Assembly (NCBI GenBank): GCA_902651635.1
Contig: CACRSC010000009.1
Span: 288,952-317,783, forward strand
Direction of reading: 5' to 3'
Length of the DNA stretch: 28,832 bases
From: Mastigamoeba balamuthi
Lineage: Eukaryota > Evosea > Mastigamoebida > Mastigamoebidae
This document shows, in pieces, positions 1 to 9,655 of the stretch. A program made the position numbers and the translations under genes. The notes beneath the pieces are model-generated. The model was given only the letters and a program-made list of their open reading frames with translations. It made no database searches and had not been told where the DNA came from. Every line of letters starts with the position of its first letter. Position 1 is the stretch's first letter.

Positions 1-1717
1 GACGCCTCGCTGGTCTCGCTTGCGCTGCAGAGGAAGGCCGCCGGAGCCGCAAAGCCCGCGGACCCCAGGGACGGCGACACGCCGCTGCTCTGCGCGGCCG
101 CCGCGGGGCAGCCCGAGGTCGTGCGGGCGCTGCTCAAGGCCGGCGCCGACCCCAGCGCCGAGAACCAGCAGACGGGCGAACGGCCGCTGCACAGGGCCGC
201 GCTGGTCGGCCTGCTGGCCGTCGTCACCGAGCTGCTGGGCGCAGGCGCCGACGTCAACGCGCAGGAGAGGCAGCGCGGCGACACGGCGCTGCACGTCGCG
301 GCGCGCCAGGGGCACGACGCGGTGGCGCGGGCGCTGCTCGCCGCCGGCGCCGACAAGGAGCGGCGCAACTCGGACGGCGACGTGCCGCTCGACTGCGCGC
401 TCGAGAACGGCCACAAGGCCGTCATCGACGTACTCTCGCCCGAGATTGTCGACCCCGCCGCCGACGCCGACGCCGAGGAGCTCTGCTGCTCGGCAGAGGA
501 GCCCGCGGAGGACGACTTCCTCCTCTTCCTGGAGCGCGAGAACGCGCTGCTGCAGCGCAGGTGCACGGGGACCGGCGACTACTGCAGGAGCCCCCCCGAG
601 TGGTACTGCGACAGGTGCACGGCGCTGTTCGGGAGCAGCACGGCCTACTGCGCCGAGTGCTGGCAGAAGGCGCACCAGAGGCCGTTTGTGTCGGCGCACG
701 AGAAGCAGCCCGTCGGCAGGGCCCCGCCCGCCTCGGACCTGGCGGGCTTCGCGCCGCGCGAGTTCGAGGAGTACCACGCGGGGCGCGCGCAGAGCATGGA
801 GGACAACATCTGCAAGCTGTCGATGCTGGGCTCCGAGGTCGAGAAGCTCCGCAGGACGCAGAACGTGCTCGCCGCGGTGTTTGCCAAGGCCGCGGGCTCG
901 TTCATCGCGTCCGAGTGCGAGCTGCTGGCGTCGACGCGGGTCTCGTGCACGCGGCTCGAGGCCGCGGCCGCCGACGCCCACCGCGCGTGCGAGCTGGCCG
1001 ACATGAAGGTGCAGCAGATACACATGCAGACGCTGCTGCAGCTCTGCCAGGCCATCGTCAAGGCGCTGCAGTGCCCGCAGTCGACCTCGCCGTCGGAGCT
1101 CCCGTGCAGCTCGCCGCGAGTCGACGCCATGTACAGGGAGCTCATCGGCGAGGACCCGCGGGGCCCGGACACCGGCGACGGCGCCGCAGCGGGCCAGCCA
1201 CCGGCGCCGGAGCCCGGGTTCCAGTTCTTCTGCCAGGCCCTGGGCATGAAGTCTGCGCAGGAGGTCAGGGCAGTCCTGGGCATGTTCCTGCACAACGAGG
1301 AGGCGCCGGGCGACCGCAAGCGCATGGAGGCGCTGGGCGTGCTGCTGCGCAGGGCGCGCGGGGACTGGTCGATCCTGACCGAGGAGCAAAAAAAGGTGCG
1401 CGGCCTGCTCAAGTGGATCGATTGAACTTGTGGGGGGGCTTGGCCATACTGGGTCCCTTTGCCCAGAGCCGCACAGAGGCAAGGCCAGTGGTTTCAATTG
1501 CATTTGCATTTTTGGGAGGACTTCGCCTCAGTGATCCGTTGGCCGGCAGCCGTACCGAGAGCTCGAGGCCAAGTGGAGAGAGTTCACCGAGCACGAGGCA
1601 GCCAAGGAGGCTGCTCGCACCGCGTCGTCGTCGCCGCAGCAGCAGCAGGCCCTCGCGGGCGACGACATCCTGCACGCGATCGTCCCGTCCTTAGGCGAGA
1701 AGCGCAACGTAACATAG
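1..1717 (+). CDS. Ankyrin-repeat / B-box-like zinc finger / HMG-box-like protein, 5'-truncated
   Basis: The frame is open from base 1, so the start lies upstream. Model: exon 1-1395, intron 1396-1549 (AAG|GTGCGC ... GGCAG, phase 0), exon 1550-1717 ending TAG; 520 residues are visible. Residues ~25-150 form four ankyrin repeats (GDTPLLCAAAAG, ERPLHRAALVG, GDTALHVAARQG, GDVPLDCALENG). Residues ~190-235 carry a B-box-like zinc site: C203-x2-C206, C217-x2-C220, H225, H233, with further Cys just upstream. A helical middle follows. If the frame were read through the intron it would stop at 1423-1425. Splicing instead joins TEEQKK to PYRELEAKWREFTEHE, which rebuilds the second half of an HMG box (W..LTEEQKKPY...). 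That is the main support for the intron. Ankyrin and B-box modules bind proteins and HMG boxes bind DNA, so a nuclear or regulatory scaffold is an inference. The HMG assignment is moderate because its first helix is weak. Confidence 0.7.
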
Positions 1718-2188
1718 AGACACGCAACTACTATTTCGCTTAAACAGGCGCAGTTTGTTTTTCCCTCCGGTTGGTGCGATTTCCTGCTTCCAGTTCGCCA
1801 ACTTGTGGTCAGCGTCCTCACCCCTCCGCGCCCCCCGAGTGTCCCCCGGGGCCCCGCTGGCTGCCCCCGCGGCCCCCTGGCCCGGAAAAGGGCCGGCGAC
1901 GTTGTGTTGGGTCGCCGCAAAAGCGAAAACTGACGTGTCGGAGTGCCCCGAGCGCCGGCGCCGCTGTCGCCTCCGCCCGCTCACCCTCCCGGAAGCCCAG
2001 CGGCTCCCCGGCGGCGCGCCAGTGGTGTGGCGTGGGGCCCCCGATATCGCGGCGCGTGCGTGTGAGATTTCTCCGAATTGCGTCATGCTGAGTCAGCACG
2101 CCGGGGCCTTTTTTGTGTGTTGGTGTGTGTGGCCCCCTGCGCGCCCCCCATCGCGACCGCGTTTGCACCGCTCACAGGCGCCGCCGAC
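1718..2188. other. Intergenic / 5' region of the alanine-rich gene
   Basis: This 471-base stretch lies between two genes on the same strand. It is rich in C-runs and GT-runs (TGTGTGTTGGTGTGTGTGG near 2113-2131). I see no coding frame with the codon bias of the neighbours, no tRNA and no clear core promoter motif. It presumably holds the 3' UTR of the ankyrin gene and the promoter of the next one. Confidence 0.5.
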
Positions 2189-5100
2189 ATGTCTGCCAAG
2201 GACGAGGACCTCGTGGCCGCCGTCGACTACAGCAGCGCCAGCGACGACGAGAGCGGCGCCGGCGACGACGACGAGAGCGAGCGCTCCGAGACGGTCGCGC
2301 CGTCGGACGACGAGGATTACACGGAGCCCGCGCCCAAGCGCTCCCGCAAGGCACGCCACCCGCAGTGCCCCTTCCCCCACCCCCTGGCCTCCAGCCCCTT
2401 TCCTCTCCCGCTCGCCCCGGGCTCCCCCATCGCCGTTGGGGTGATTTTCTCGGATTGCTTTTTGCGATTCAAATTTCGCGATTCGCGCGCGCTGGAGATA
2501 AGAGATTCTTGGTTTGGGCGCAGTTGATTTTTGTCCACCGCCGCGCCAGTTTTTTTTAATCTCTCCCCTGCGGGTCTGAGACGGTTATTCTCGGGCAGGG
2601 CGTGGCGGTGCCGGGACTGCTTCGCAGGGCCGACGTGGCCAACGTGGCTGCCGCCGAGGCCGCTGCGACCGTGGCGGCGGCCGCTGCAGCAGCGGCGTCG
2701 ACGTCGGCGGCGTCGTCCCCGGCCGCTGCTGCGCCGACACCGTCGGCATCGCGCTCGCGCGGGCGCAAGGCCGCGACGGAGACGGCCGCGCGGCAGCGCC
2801 TGTGCCGCTGGCACGCGCGGCACTTCCGGCCGGTGGAGTTTATCGCGCGGGTGGACAAGAACTCGTACCACAGCGGCGTCAACGTGCTGCACAGCGGCTG
2901 GGCCGACACGGACGAGCAGGGGCCCGGGGGCCAGTCGCAGCTGCTGCTGCAGAAGGCCAACGAGGACAACGAGGCCGCCAGCGTCGACGCGCGCGTGCGG
3001 GCCGGCGACGTCGTGTGGACGTGGAAGTTCGGGGCGCTGCCGCTGGTCGTGCGGGCGGTGCGCAGGTACCGCGAGAGCCACTGCTTCTACGTGATGCTCA
3101 TGACGCCGAGGCCCGGCGAGGACCTCGGCCGCCTGCCCTCGGACCTCGACCTCTCCCACCCCGCCGCCGCCGAGTGGTGCGCCCGCCCCCCAGTGCCTCC
3201 CCCCTGCGCCCTCTTTTTGCTCCTCGGAATCCGCTGCCTCTTCTGGCCTCTCGTGCTCCCACCCCCACCGCCTCGCTCTGGGGGCTGTCTTGGGTTCTGT
3301 GGGTTCTGTGCACAGTCTCTTCCCGCCGTTATTCGCTTCTCCCTCAGCTCTCACTCGGCGCTGTAAGCGGACTTGCGTTTTTTCTTGGTGTGTTCTCGTT
3401 CGCCTCTCGGTTCTCTCTGCGGCTTTCGCCTCCGCTTCTCTGCCCCCTTCGCGGGCTGTTCCCCGCCAGCCGGGACTCAGCGCGGATGCGCACCGCTGCG
3501 CTGCAGGAACGAGAAGGACTCGACGCAGCCCGTGTCGGAGATCACGTGGCACGTCCCGCGCCCCGCGCTGCACGAGGCCTACCGCGCAGAGGCCACGGCG
3601 CTCGTCAAGGGCCTCGTCGAGGGCCACCGCGAGCACCGCCGCCAGCTCGAGCACAACCGCCTCAGCAGCGTCGGCTCGCCGGGCGCCCAGCAGTCGGCCG
3701 CCGCCATCGCCGCCGCCGTCGCCAGCGCCTCGGGCGCCACGCCGACGCCCTTCGACCCGCTGAGCTCGCCGTCGCCCAGGGCCCCGCCGCTCGCCAAGAA
3801 GCGCATGCTGCCGCTGTCGCCCTACCAGCAGGTCGCCGCTGCGGCGGCCGCGGCAGCGGCAGCGGCGTCGGCGCAGGGCGGGCCGGCGGGGACGATGCCG
3901 CCGATGCCGCCGTCGCNCCACAGCGGCGTCAACGTGCTGCACAGCGGCTGGGCCGACACGGACGAGCAGGGGCCCGGGGGCCAGTCGCAGCTGCTGCTGC
4001 AGAAGGCCAACGAGGACAACGAGGCCGCCAGCGTCGACGCGCGCGTGCGGGCCGGCGACGTCGTGTGGACGTGGAAGTTCGGGGCGCTGCCGCTGGTCGT
4101 GCGGGCGGTGCGCAGGTACCGCGAGAGCCACTGCTTCTACGTGATGCTCATGACGCCGAGGCCCGGCGAGGACCTCGGCCGCCTGCCCTCGGACCTCGAC
4201 CTCTCCCACCCCGCCGCCGCCGAGTGGTGTGCCTGCCCCCCCAGTGCCTCCCCCCTGCGCCCTCTTTTTGCTCCTCGGAATCCGCTGCCTCTTCTGGCCT
4301 CTCGTGCTCCCACCCCCACCGCCTCCCTCTGGGGGCTGTCTTGGGTTCTGTGGGTTCTGTGCACAGTCTCTTCCCGCCGTTATTCGCTTCTCCCTCAGCT
4401 CTCACTCGGCGCTGTAAGCGGACTTGCGTTTTTTCTTGGTGTGTTCTCGTTCGCCTCTCGGTTCTCTCTGCGGCTTTCGCCTCCGCTTCTCTGCCCCCTT
4501 CGCGGGCTGTTCCCCGCCAGCCGGGACTCAGCGCGGATGCGCACCGCTGCGCTGCAGGAACGAGAAGGACTCGACGCAGCCCGTGTCGGAGATCACGTGG
4601 CACGTCCCGCGCCCCGCGCTGCACGAGGCCTACCGCGCAGAGGCCACGGCGCTCGTCAAGGGCCTCGTCGAGGGCCACCGCGAGCACCGCCGCCAGCTCG
4701 AGCACAACCGCCTCAGCAGCGTCGGCTCGCCGGGCGCCCAGCAGTCGGCCGCCGCCATCGCCGCCGCCGTCGCCAGCGCCTCGGGCGCCACGCCGACGCC
4801 CTTCGACCCGCTGAGCTCGCCGTCGCCCAGGGCCCCGCCGCTCGCCAAGAAGCGCATGCTGCCGCTGTCGCCCTACCAGCAGGTCGCCGCTGCGGCGGCC
4901 GCGGCAGCGGCAGCGGCGTCGGCGCAGGGCGGGCCGGCGGGGACGATGCCGCCGATGCCGCCGTCGCTGGCGACGACGTCGGGCAGCAACCTGATCAGCG
5001 CGGTGCTGGGGGCCAAGTCGCCGCTGGTGGCCACGGCGCTGCTGCAGACAAAAGGCATCCTGGCGGCCTCGATGCCCTCGCAGATGCGCCCCACGGCCAC

Positions 5101-6186
5101 GCAGGCGGCCATGCAGCAGAACCTCTTCGGCCCAGCGGGCCTCGTGCAGCAGGGCGCCGCCGCTGCCGCTGCAGCCGCCAAGAGCCCATCGATGTCGTCG
5201 CCCCCGCCGGCGTCTAGAGGCCTCACGCCTCCCGTCGCCGTGGCCCCCGTCCAGGGCGCCGCCGCTGCCACGGACTTCAGCTCTCCACCGCCGCCGTCGA
5301 GCGCCGCAGCGGCCGCTGCTGCCGCCGCTGCCGCCGCGGTCGCGGTGACCGCGCAGCAGCTCGCGCAAGGGCAGGTGGCCCAGGCAGCGCACGCGGCCCA
5401 GCAGGCGATCCATCAGCACGCGGCGCCCGGCGATAAGGCCAGCCCGACGCTCGGGGCTGCTGCGCCCTCGGGAGCGGCGCCCGAGGCGAAGCTCGAGGCG
5501 GCTGGCGCGGCGGCAGCGACGGCGACAGCGGCAGCGGCAGCGGCGGGGGCGGGGCTGCAGGGGCTGCAGGGGCTGGAGAAGAGCGTGGCGCAGCTGTCGG
5601 CAGGGTTCGGCGACCTGCGGCAGAAGGTCCTGCAGGACTGCGCCCTGACGCGCCAGCTGATCCTCGGCCAGATGGAGCAGACCAACAAGGCGCTGCTGCA
5701 GGGCATGGAGACCCTCATACGCGAGCAGCGTGTACGCCTGCGGGATCCGTTGCGCGGGGGCGGGGGCTGTTGGCTGACACCGCGATGGCGGCCCCACCGC
5801 AGGAGCACCAGCGCAAGTGGGAGGAGGAGGCGAGAGAGGCGCGCGTGCGAGAGGCGGAGATGTTCTTCGCGTGGCTGCGCGACTGGAAGCCGCCGACGTC
5901 GAGGACGAGCGTCAAGATAGCCGCGGTCCCCGCAGGCGGCTCCCACCCGCGCGCGCCGCAGAACAGCGGATCTTCGCCGGCCCCGCAGCAGCCGCAGCCG
6001 AGCGACGAGTCTAAGGACGACCACAGCGAGCGCAAGGGCGAGTGCCCTGCCGCTGCCCCGGCGCCGGCCAAGGACGAGCAGGGCGGGGCGAGCGTGACGC
6101 CCGACTCTGTTGCGCACGAGCGCAAGGAGGTGGCGCCCGCGGTGCCGGCTGCCGATGCCAGCGGCCCTTCGGTAATGCAGACTTAG
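2189..6186 (+). CDS. Unrecognised alanine-rich, probable nuclear protein (internal repeat likely an assembly error)
   Basis: I do not recognise the family. Start ATG 2189 gives an acidic N-terminus (SDDESGAGDDDESERSE) and a basic PKRSRK motif, suggesting a nuclear protein. Exons: 2189-2350; 2599-3176; 3507 onward; last part 4558-5731; 5803-6186 (TAG). Intron 1 is best read as GC-AG (AAG|GCACGC ... GGGCAG), though a GT donor at 2365 paired with an acceptor at 2627 also keeps frame. Exon 2 encodes a compact region (WHARHFRPVEF, GDVVWTWKFGALPLVVRAVRRY, CFYVMLMTPR) that may be a folded reader-type domain. Exon 3 is poly-Ala/Pro/Gln, then a probable coiled coil (LEKSVAQLSAGFGDLRQKVL ... LIREQR) that continues over the 71-bp intron 5732-5802 into EHQRKWEEEAREARVRE. 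Bases 2868-3916 recur at 3918-4967. Collapsing them gives 765 residues; taken literally the assembly gives 1005 with one X. Both models keep frame. Confidence 0.6.
2868..3916 (+). repeat. Direct repeat, copy 1 (~1,050 bp)
   Basis: Covers the 3' part of exon 2, a 330-bp intron (3177-3506) and the 5' part of exon 3. It matches 3918-4967 throughout. The only differences I find are intronic: C/T at 3180, C/T at 3184, one fewer C in the following C-run, and G/C at 3275. The exonic parts look identical. Confidence 0.95.
3917..3917. other. Single-N assembly join
   Basis: The only ambiguous base in the window sits exactly between the two copies of the ~1,050-bp direct repeat, in mid-codon (cnc). This is the signature of two contig ends joined without removing their overlap. 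Confidence 0.9.
3918..4967 (+). repeat. Direct repeat, copy 2 (~1,050 bp)
   Basis: Second copy of 2868-3916. It holds an intron at 4227-4557 (331 bp; GTGTGC ... CTGCAG) and runs on into unique exon sequence at 4968 (LATTSGSNLISAV). Substitutions confined to the intron fit two alleles of one locus better than random sequencing error. Confidence 0.95.
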
Positions 6187-6297
6187 TTTTTAAAAGAGGA
6201 CAGTGTCGAGTATAAGACAACCCCGGTTATAAACGCAATTGACTCTGTTTCGTCGCGTCTTGCGGCCCGCCCTGTCGGGTTCCCTCCCCCCGCCCGC

Positions 6298-8691
6298 TCA
6301 CTGCTCGCCCTCCTCGGCGGTGTCCGGGGCCTTCTCTGCGTCCAGGGCGCTAAGCAGGGCTGCCAGAGGGTCAGCGAACTGGCGAGCGTGCTCCGTCAGC
6401 ATTATGAGCCGCTTGATGCCGATCTGCGAGTCGCCGAACGACGCGGCGGCCTTCTCGAGGGCCGCGACCGTCTGCGGCTCGGTGCTGCCGCGGGGACCGA
6501 ATGTGCCGAGCTCTGAGAGGACCGCCCTGAGCTCCTGCGGGCCCTCGACAAGCGGCATCTCGAGGACGTTGTTGAACGCGCTCAGCAGGCGCAGGCGGCG
6601 CAGCACGTCGGGGCAGCACGTGGTCCCCACGACGAGCAGCTTGCGCTCGGGGCTGGGCGGCGGCTTCTTGACCAGCACGCGCAGCGTCTGCAGCACCGCG
6701 TTGCTGAAGCGCGGGCCCACGGGCACGTAGTCGAGCAGCCCCTCGATGTCGTCGACGACCACGACGCTCGTCGGCGACCTGTAGGCGTCCTCGAAGACCC
6801 TGACGATGTGGTCGCAGCGCGCCAGCTCGGTGCCGTACGACACGAGCTCGTCGGGGCTGACGACCTTGACGTACTGGAACCCGCTCTCGAGGGCCGTGCG
6901 GACCGCGAGCGCCGTCTTGCCGCTGCCCTCGGCGCCCGCGAGCAGCACCGAGACGAGCGGCGTGCGCGCGCTCATGCGGGCCTGGTTGACCAGCGTGCGC
7001 AGCGTCGCCTGCGTGCGGGCGAAGCGCGGGCCGAACGCCACGATGCCGTTGGCGAACCTCCGCGCGAGGTCCTCCTCGACGCAGCCGAACTGCGGGCGGA
7101 CGTCGCGGAGGGCCTCGTCAAAGTCCCCGCGCGTGACGACGACGCCGCGGGCGTCGGGCTGCTTGAAATTCTTGAAGTCGATGTTGGACATGAGGGCGTG
7201 CGACGTGGCCGCCTTGACGACGGCGGCGAGCTCGGCGCCCGTGAAGTTCTTGGTGCGCTTGGCGAGGTCGGCGACGAGGCCCTGCATGTCGACGTCGGGC
7301 GCCACGAGGCCGTTCTTCTCCATGCTGCCCGTGTGTATCCGCAGGATCTCCTGGCGGCCCAGCTCGTCGGGCAGGCCGACCTCGATGTGCACCTCGAGGC
7401 GCCCGGGCCGCAGCAGCGCCTCGTCGATGAGCTCCTTGCGGTTGGTCGACCCGATGATCAGGATGTTGTCGAGCGCGTCGAGCCCGTCGATCTTGGAGAG
7501 CAGCTGCGTGACGGCGTTGTCCCCAGAGCCGCCGCCCGAGTCGGACCGCGTGCCGCGGGCCCTGCAGAGCGCGTCGAGCTCGTCGAGGAGGATGATGTGC
7601 AGGGCGCTGTTCTCGCCGTTGGCCGCCTGGTCCTCCTCGGCGTCCCTGAACAGCTCGCGGATCTTGCGCTCGACCTCGCCGACGTACTTGTCGAACAGCT
7701 CGGGGCCCTTGACCTTCTTCACGTCCTCGACGTTGAGCATCTTGGCGATGGCCCGCGCCATCAGCGTCTTGCCCGTGCCCGGCGGCCCGTAGAGCAGGAT
7801 GCCCTTGACGTGCGAGAGGCCGAACTTCCTCATGAGCGCCGGCGAGAAGAGCCGCGAGGCCAGCGTCCGCCGCACAATCTCCATGAACTGCTGCCCGAGC
7901 CCGCCGAACAGCCCCGCGGCCACGGGGTCGAAGCTCTCGAGCCGCACGCTGCCCCGGCCCTCGCCCCCGGCGCCGCCCTGCTCGTCCGCGTTGGCGAGCT
8001 TGACCTGGTGCGCAGCGTCGACCTTGGCGGCCGACAGGCGCACCTCGGTCGCCGCGTGGAGCACTCCGCGCCTCGGCGCCGCGGCCGCGGCCGACGAGCC
8101 CGTGTCCGAGGAGCACTCGGTGGCAGCCGCGCTGCCGGCGTCGATGCCGGTGGCCCGCAGCACGTCCTCTGCGCAGCCCACGTCGACAGCGCGGACGACG
8201 AGCTTGAGGTTCAGGTCGCCCGGGGCGCTGACGACGACCCACTGGCCCAGCGCCAGGAACCGCTGGTCGAACGTCCTGTGCACGAGCCCCGCGAGCTCCT
8301 TGGCGTCGACGGCCTGCTGCTGCTGCTGCGGGGCCTTGGCCAGCGTCTGCACGTCGAGCGCGACGGACTTGAGGAACACGCGGCCGTCGGGCGGCGAGTA
8401 CGGGAACACGCGCAGCTCGGCCCCCAGCGCTGCGGCTGCGCCGATGACGCGGCGCTGCACTCCGCTGAGGTCGATCTCGCCGGGCCGCACGCGCGGGTTG
8501 GGGGCGAAGCTGTAGACCCAGTCGCTGATGAGCAGGTAGTTGCGCTGCGGCAGGGCGTCGGTGGGGCCCGGGGGCGGCAGCAGCGTCGCGTAGTCGCCGG
8601 GGGCCACGAAGGCCTGGCCGTCGTCGAAGCTGAACCCCGGGGTGCTCGTGACCCGCAGCGTGCGCTCTGACAGCCGCGGCTGCTCTGTCAT
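6298..8691 (-). CDS. NSF: N-ethylmaleimide-sensitive factor (NSF/Sec18), AAA+ ATPase
   Basis: Uninterrupted 797-residue frame, a normal length for NSF. NSF forms a hexamer that, with alpha-SNAP, uses ATP to disassemble cis-SNARE complexes after membrane fusion in the cytosol. The N domain spans ~1-225, with the PGEIDLSGVQRR stretch near 70. D1: Walker A GPPGTGKT 302-309, Walker B IILLDE 366-371, IDGLDALDNILIIGSTNR, and arginine-finger region LLRPGR 426-431. D2: Walker A GAEGSGKT 586-593, and the NSF-typical VVVVDDIEGLLDYVPVGPRFSN at 643-664, with DD in place of DE as in other NSF proteins. The start codon at 8691 fits the family N-terminus. A Gln run (PQQQQQ) and an Ala/Ser/Gly-rich linker (~180-250) between N and D1 look lineage-specific. 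It is the only intronless gene here, and it converges on the upstream plus-strand gene with 111 bp between stop codons. Confidence 0.97.
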   Translation of the reverse strand: MTEQPRLSERTLRVTSTPGFSFDDGQAFVAPGDYATLLPPPGPTDALPQRNYLLISDWVYSFAPNPRVRPGEIDLSGVQRRVIGAAAALGAELRVFPYSPPDGRVFLKSVALDVQTLAKAPQQQQQAVDAKELAGLVHRTFDQRFLALGQWVVVSAPGDLNLKLVVRAVDVGCAEDVLRATGIDAGSAAATECSSDTGSSAAAAAPRRGVLHAATEVRLSAAKVDAAHQVKLANADEQGGAGGEGRGSVRLESFDPVAAGLFGGLGQQFMEIVRRTLASRLFSPALMRKFGLSHVKGILLYGPPGTGKTLMARAIAKMLNVEDVKKVKGPELFDKYVGEVERKIRELFRDAEEDQAANGENSALHIILLDELDALCRARGTRSDSGGGSGDNAVTQLLSKIDGLDALDNILIIGSTNRKELIDEALLRPGRLEVHIEVGLPDELGRQEILRIHTGSMEKNGLVAPDVDMQGLVADLAKRTKNFTGAELAAVVKAATSHALMSNIDFKNFKQPDARGVVVTRGDFDEALRDVRPQFGCVEEDLARRFANGIVAFGPRFARTQATLRTLVNQARMSARTPLVSVLLAGAEGSGKTALAVRTALESGFQYVKVVSPDELVSYGTELARCDHIVRVFEDAYRSPTSVVVVDDIEGLLDYVPVGPRFSNAVLQTLRVLVKKPPPSPERKLLVVGTTCCPDVLRRLRLLSAFNNVLEMPLVEGPQELRAVLSELGTFGPRGSTEPQTVAALEKAAASFGDSQIGIKRLIMLTEHARQFADPLAALLSALDAEKAPDTAEEGEQ

Positions 8692-8979
8692 TGTGATCCG
8701 ACGGGCTGTGCTGAGTGATGTGGGTGCTGATCAGGTTTTTAATGCTGGTGACCGGCTGCTTGTCTGCAACCAATTTAAGGGTTGGGATTCGTTACTGTAA
8801 AAACGAATTACCTGCCGAGTTCCATGGACCGCACCCGAAATCGACCCAAACGAACGCCTGAAGGGCTTACAAGGCATTTGATGGGGCCAATCGTCTCTGC
8901 CACCTATCAGCGGCGCTGTCCATGAATTGCGCGGCGTGGAGAGCACATCTGTGCATTAGCTCCATTAGATCCCGACGTA

Positions 8980-9159
8980 TAGGGTGAAAGGGGGTAAAGC
9001 GGGTAACATGGGTAAACATGGTAAGATTGCAGAACCCTGCCATCGTGAAAAGAAGTATCCTCATTTCAAAGGATTCTTCTCGCCTCACTTGTGTGATGGC
9101 AGGCAAACTCGAATCTAACCATGTTTACCCCATTACCCACTTAACCCCCTTTCTCCCTA
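8980..9159. mobile_element. 180-bp imperfect palindrome, MITE-like
   Basis: The left arm begins TAGGGTGAAAGGGGG and the right arm ends CCCCCTTTCTCCCTA. The complementarity continues inward almost to the centre: CGGGTAACATGGGTAAACAT against ATGTTTACCCCATTACCCAC, CCTGCCATC against GATGGCAGG, AGAAGTATCC against GGATTCTTCT, with a loop near TCATTTCAAA. The whole element could fold into one long imperfect hairpin. The terminal TA on each side could be the TA target duplication of a Tc1/mariner-type MITE. It has no coding capacity. The left arm also contains degenerate GGGTAA-like units. The palindrome is certain; calling it a mobile element is inference, since no second copy is in the window. Confidence 0.65.
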
Positions 9160-9211
9160 GGTGCCTCCTTGCCAGCCAGCTCCACGCCACGGGCCCCGCA
9201 GATTCGCAGAT

Positions 9212-9225
9212 CCCCCCCCCCCCCC
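9212..9225. repeat. C14 homopolymer tract
   Basis: A run of 14 C in the intergenic region, one of four G/C homopolymer tracts of 12 or more bases in the window, all non-coding. Confidence 0.9.
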
Positions 9226-9655
9226 GATAACCTAGACCCTGACCTGGCGAGTGTAAACATGTGGCAGATTCATGTGGCCAGCCAGCCTCCAGATCCGCAG
9301 CACCGCACGGCTGCAAGTAGGTGAAATGCTACTGTGGGCCGCCAGTTTAACCTTGGGTTAAATAGTGACCGCCCTGTGTTTGGTTGAATTTCCTTGGGAA
9401 ATTTCATGAGCTCGTGAACTCCAGAGTTTCCAACCAACCACGGATTGGAACGGAAGCACAAGGAACGCGGGAGAACAAGGCAGAAGGTTTGTTTGTCTTA
9501 TGAACGCGAACTCAGAAGTTTCCGTTGTTGCAGCCGATTAATGAAACGACCCTTCGTGCGTCCCGTGTGCGACAGACGAAGGAGGGTTAAGGGGATGCAT
9601 TAGGGAGGTGGTTCATGCGGGGGCAGTAGCTAGTAAAGAGGGAGAGGAAGCCGCT

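Larger units (their letters stand above)
8692..9655. other. Intergenic region between NSF and pyruvate kinase
   Basis: This 964-base stretch holds the NSF promoter side (8692 on) and the pyruvate kinase 3' side (up to 9655), both genes being on the minus strand. It is visibly less GC-rich than the genes. It contains the 180-bp palindrome at 8980-9159, a C14 tract at 9212-9225, and a short potential hairpin near 9549-9583 (CCTTCGT ... ACGAAGG). No convincing coding frame or tRNA is seen. Confidence 0.6.

Noticed and set aside
1396-1425. Ending the ankyrin gene at the TGA at 1423-1425
   Set aside because: Possible, but the phase-compatible GT-AG intron and recovery of the EEQKKPY HMG-like block favour splicing into 1550-1717.
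2317-4209. 630-residue minus-strand open frame over the repeated region
   Set aside because: It is the complement of the Ala-rich plus-strand gene, crosses its introns and the N, and is low-complexity Arg/Gly/Leu sequence.
6808-8670. 620-residue open frame on the plus strand opposite NSF
   Set aside because: It is an antisense shadow produced by GC-rich codons; it is Val/Glu/Leu/Arg-rich with no motifs, whereas the minus strand encodes full-length NSF.
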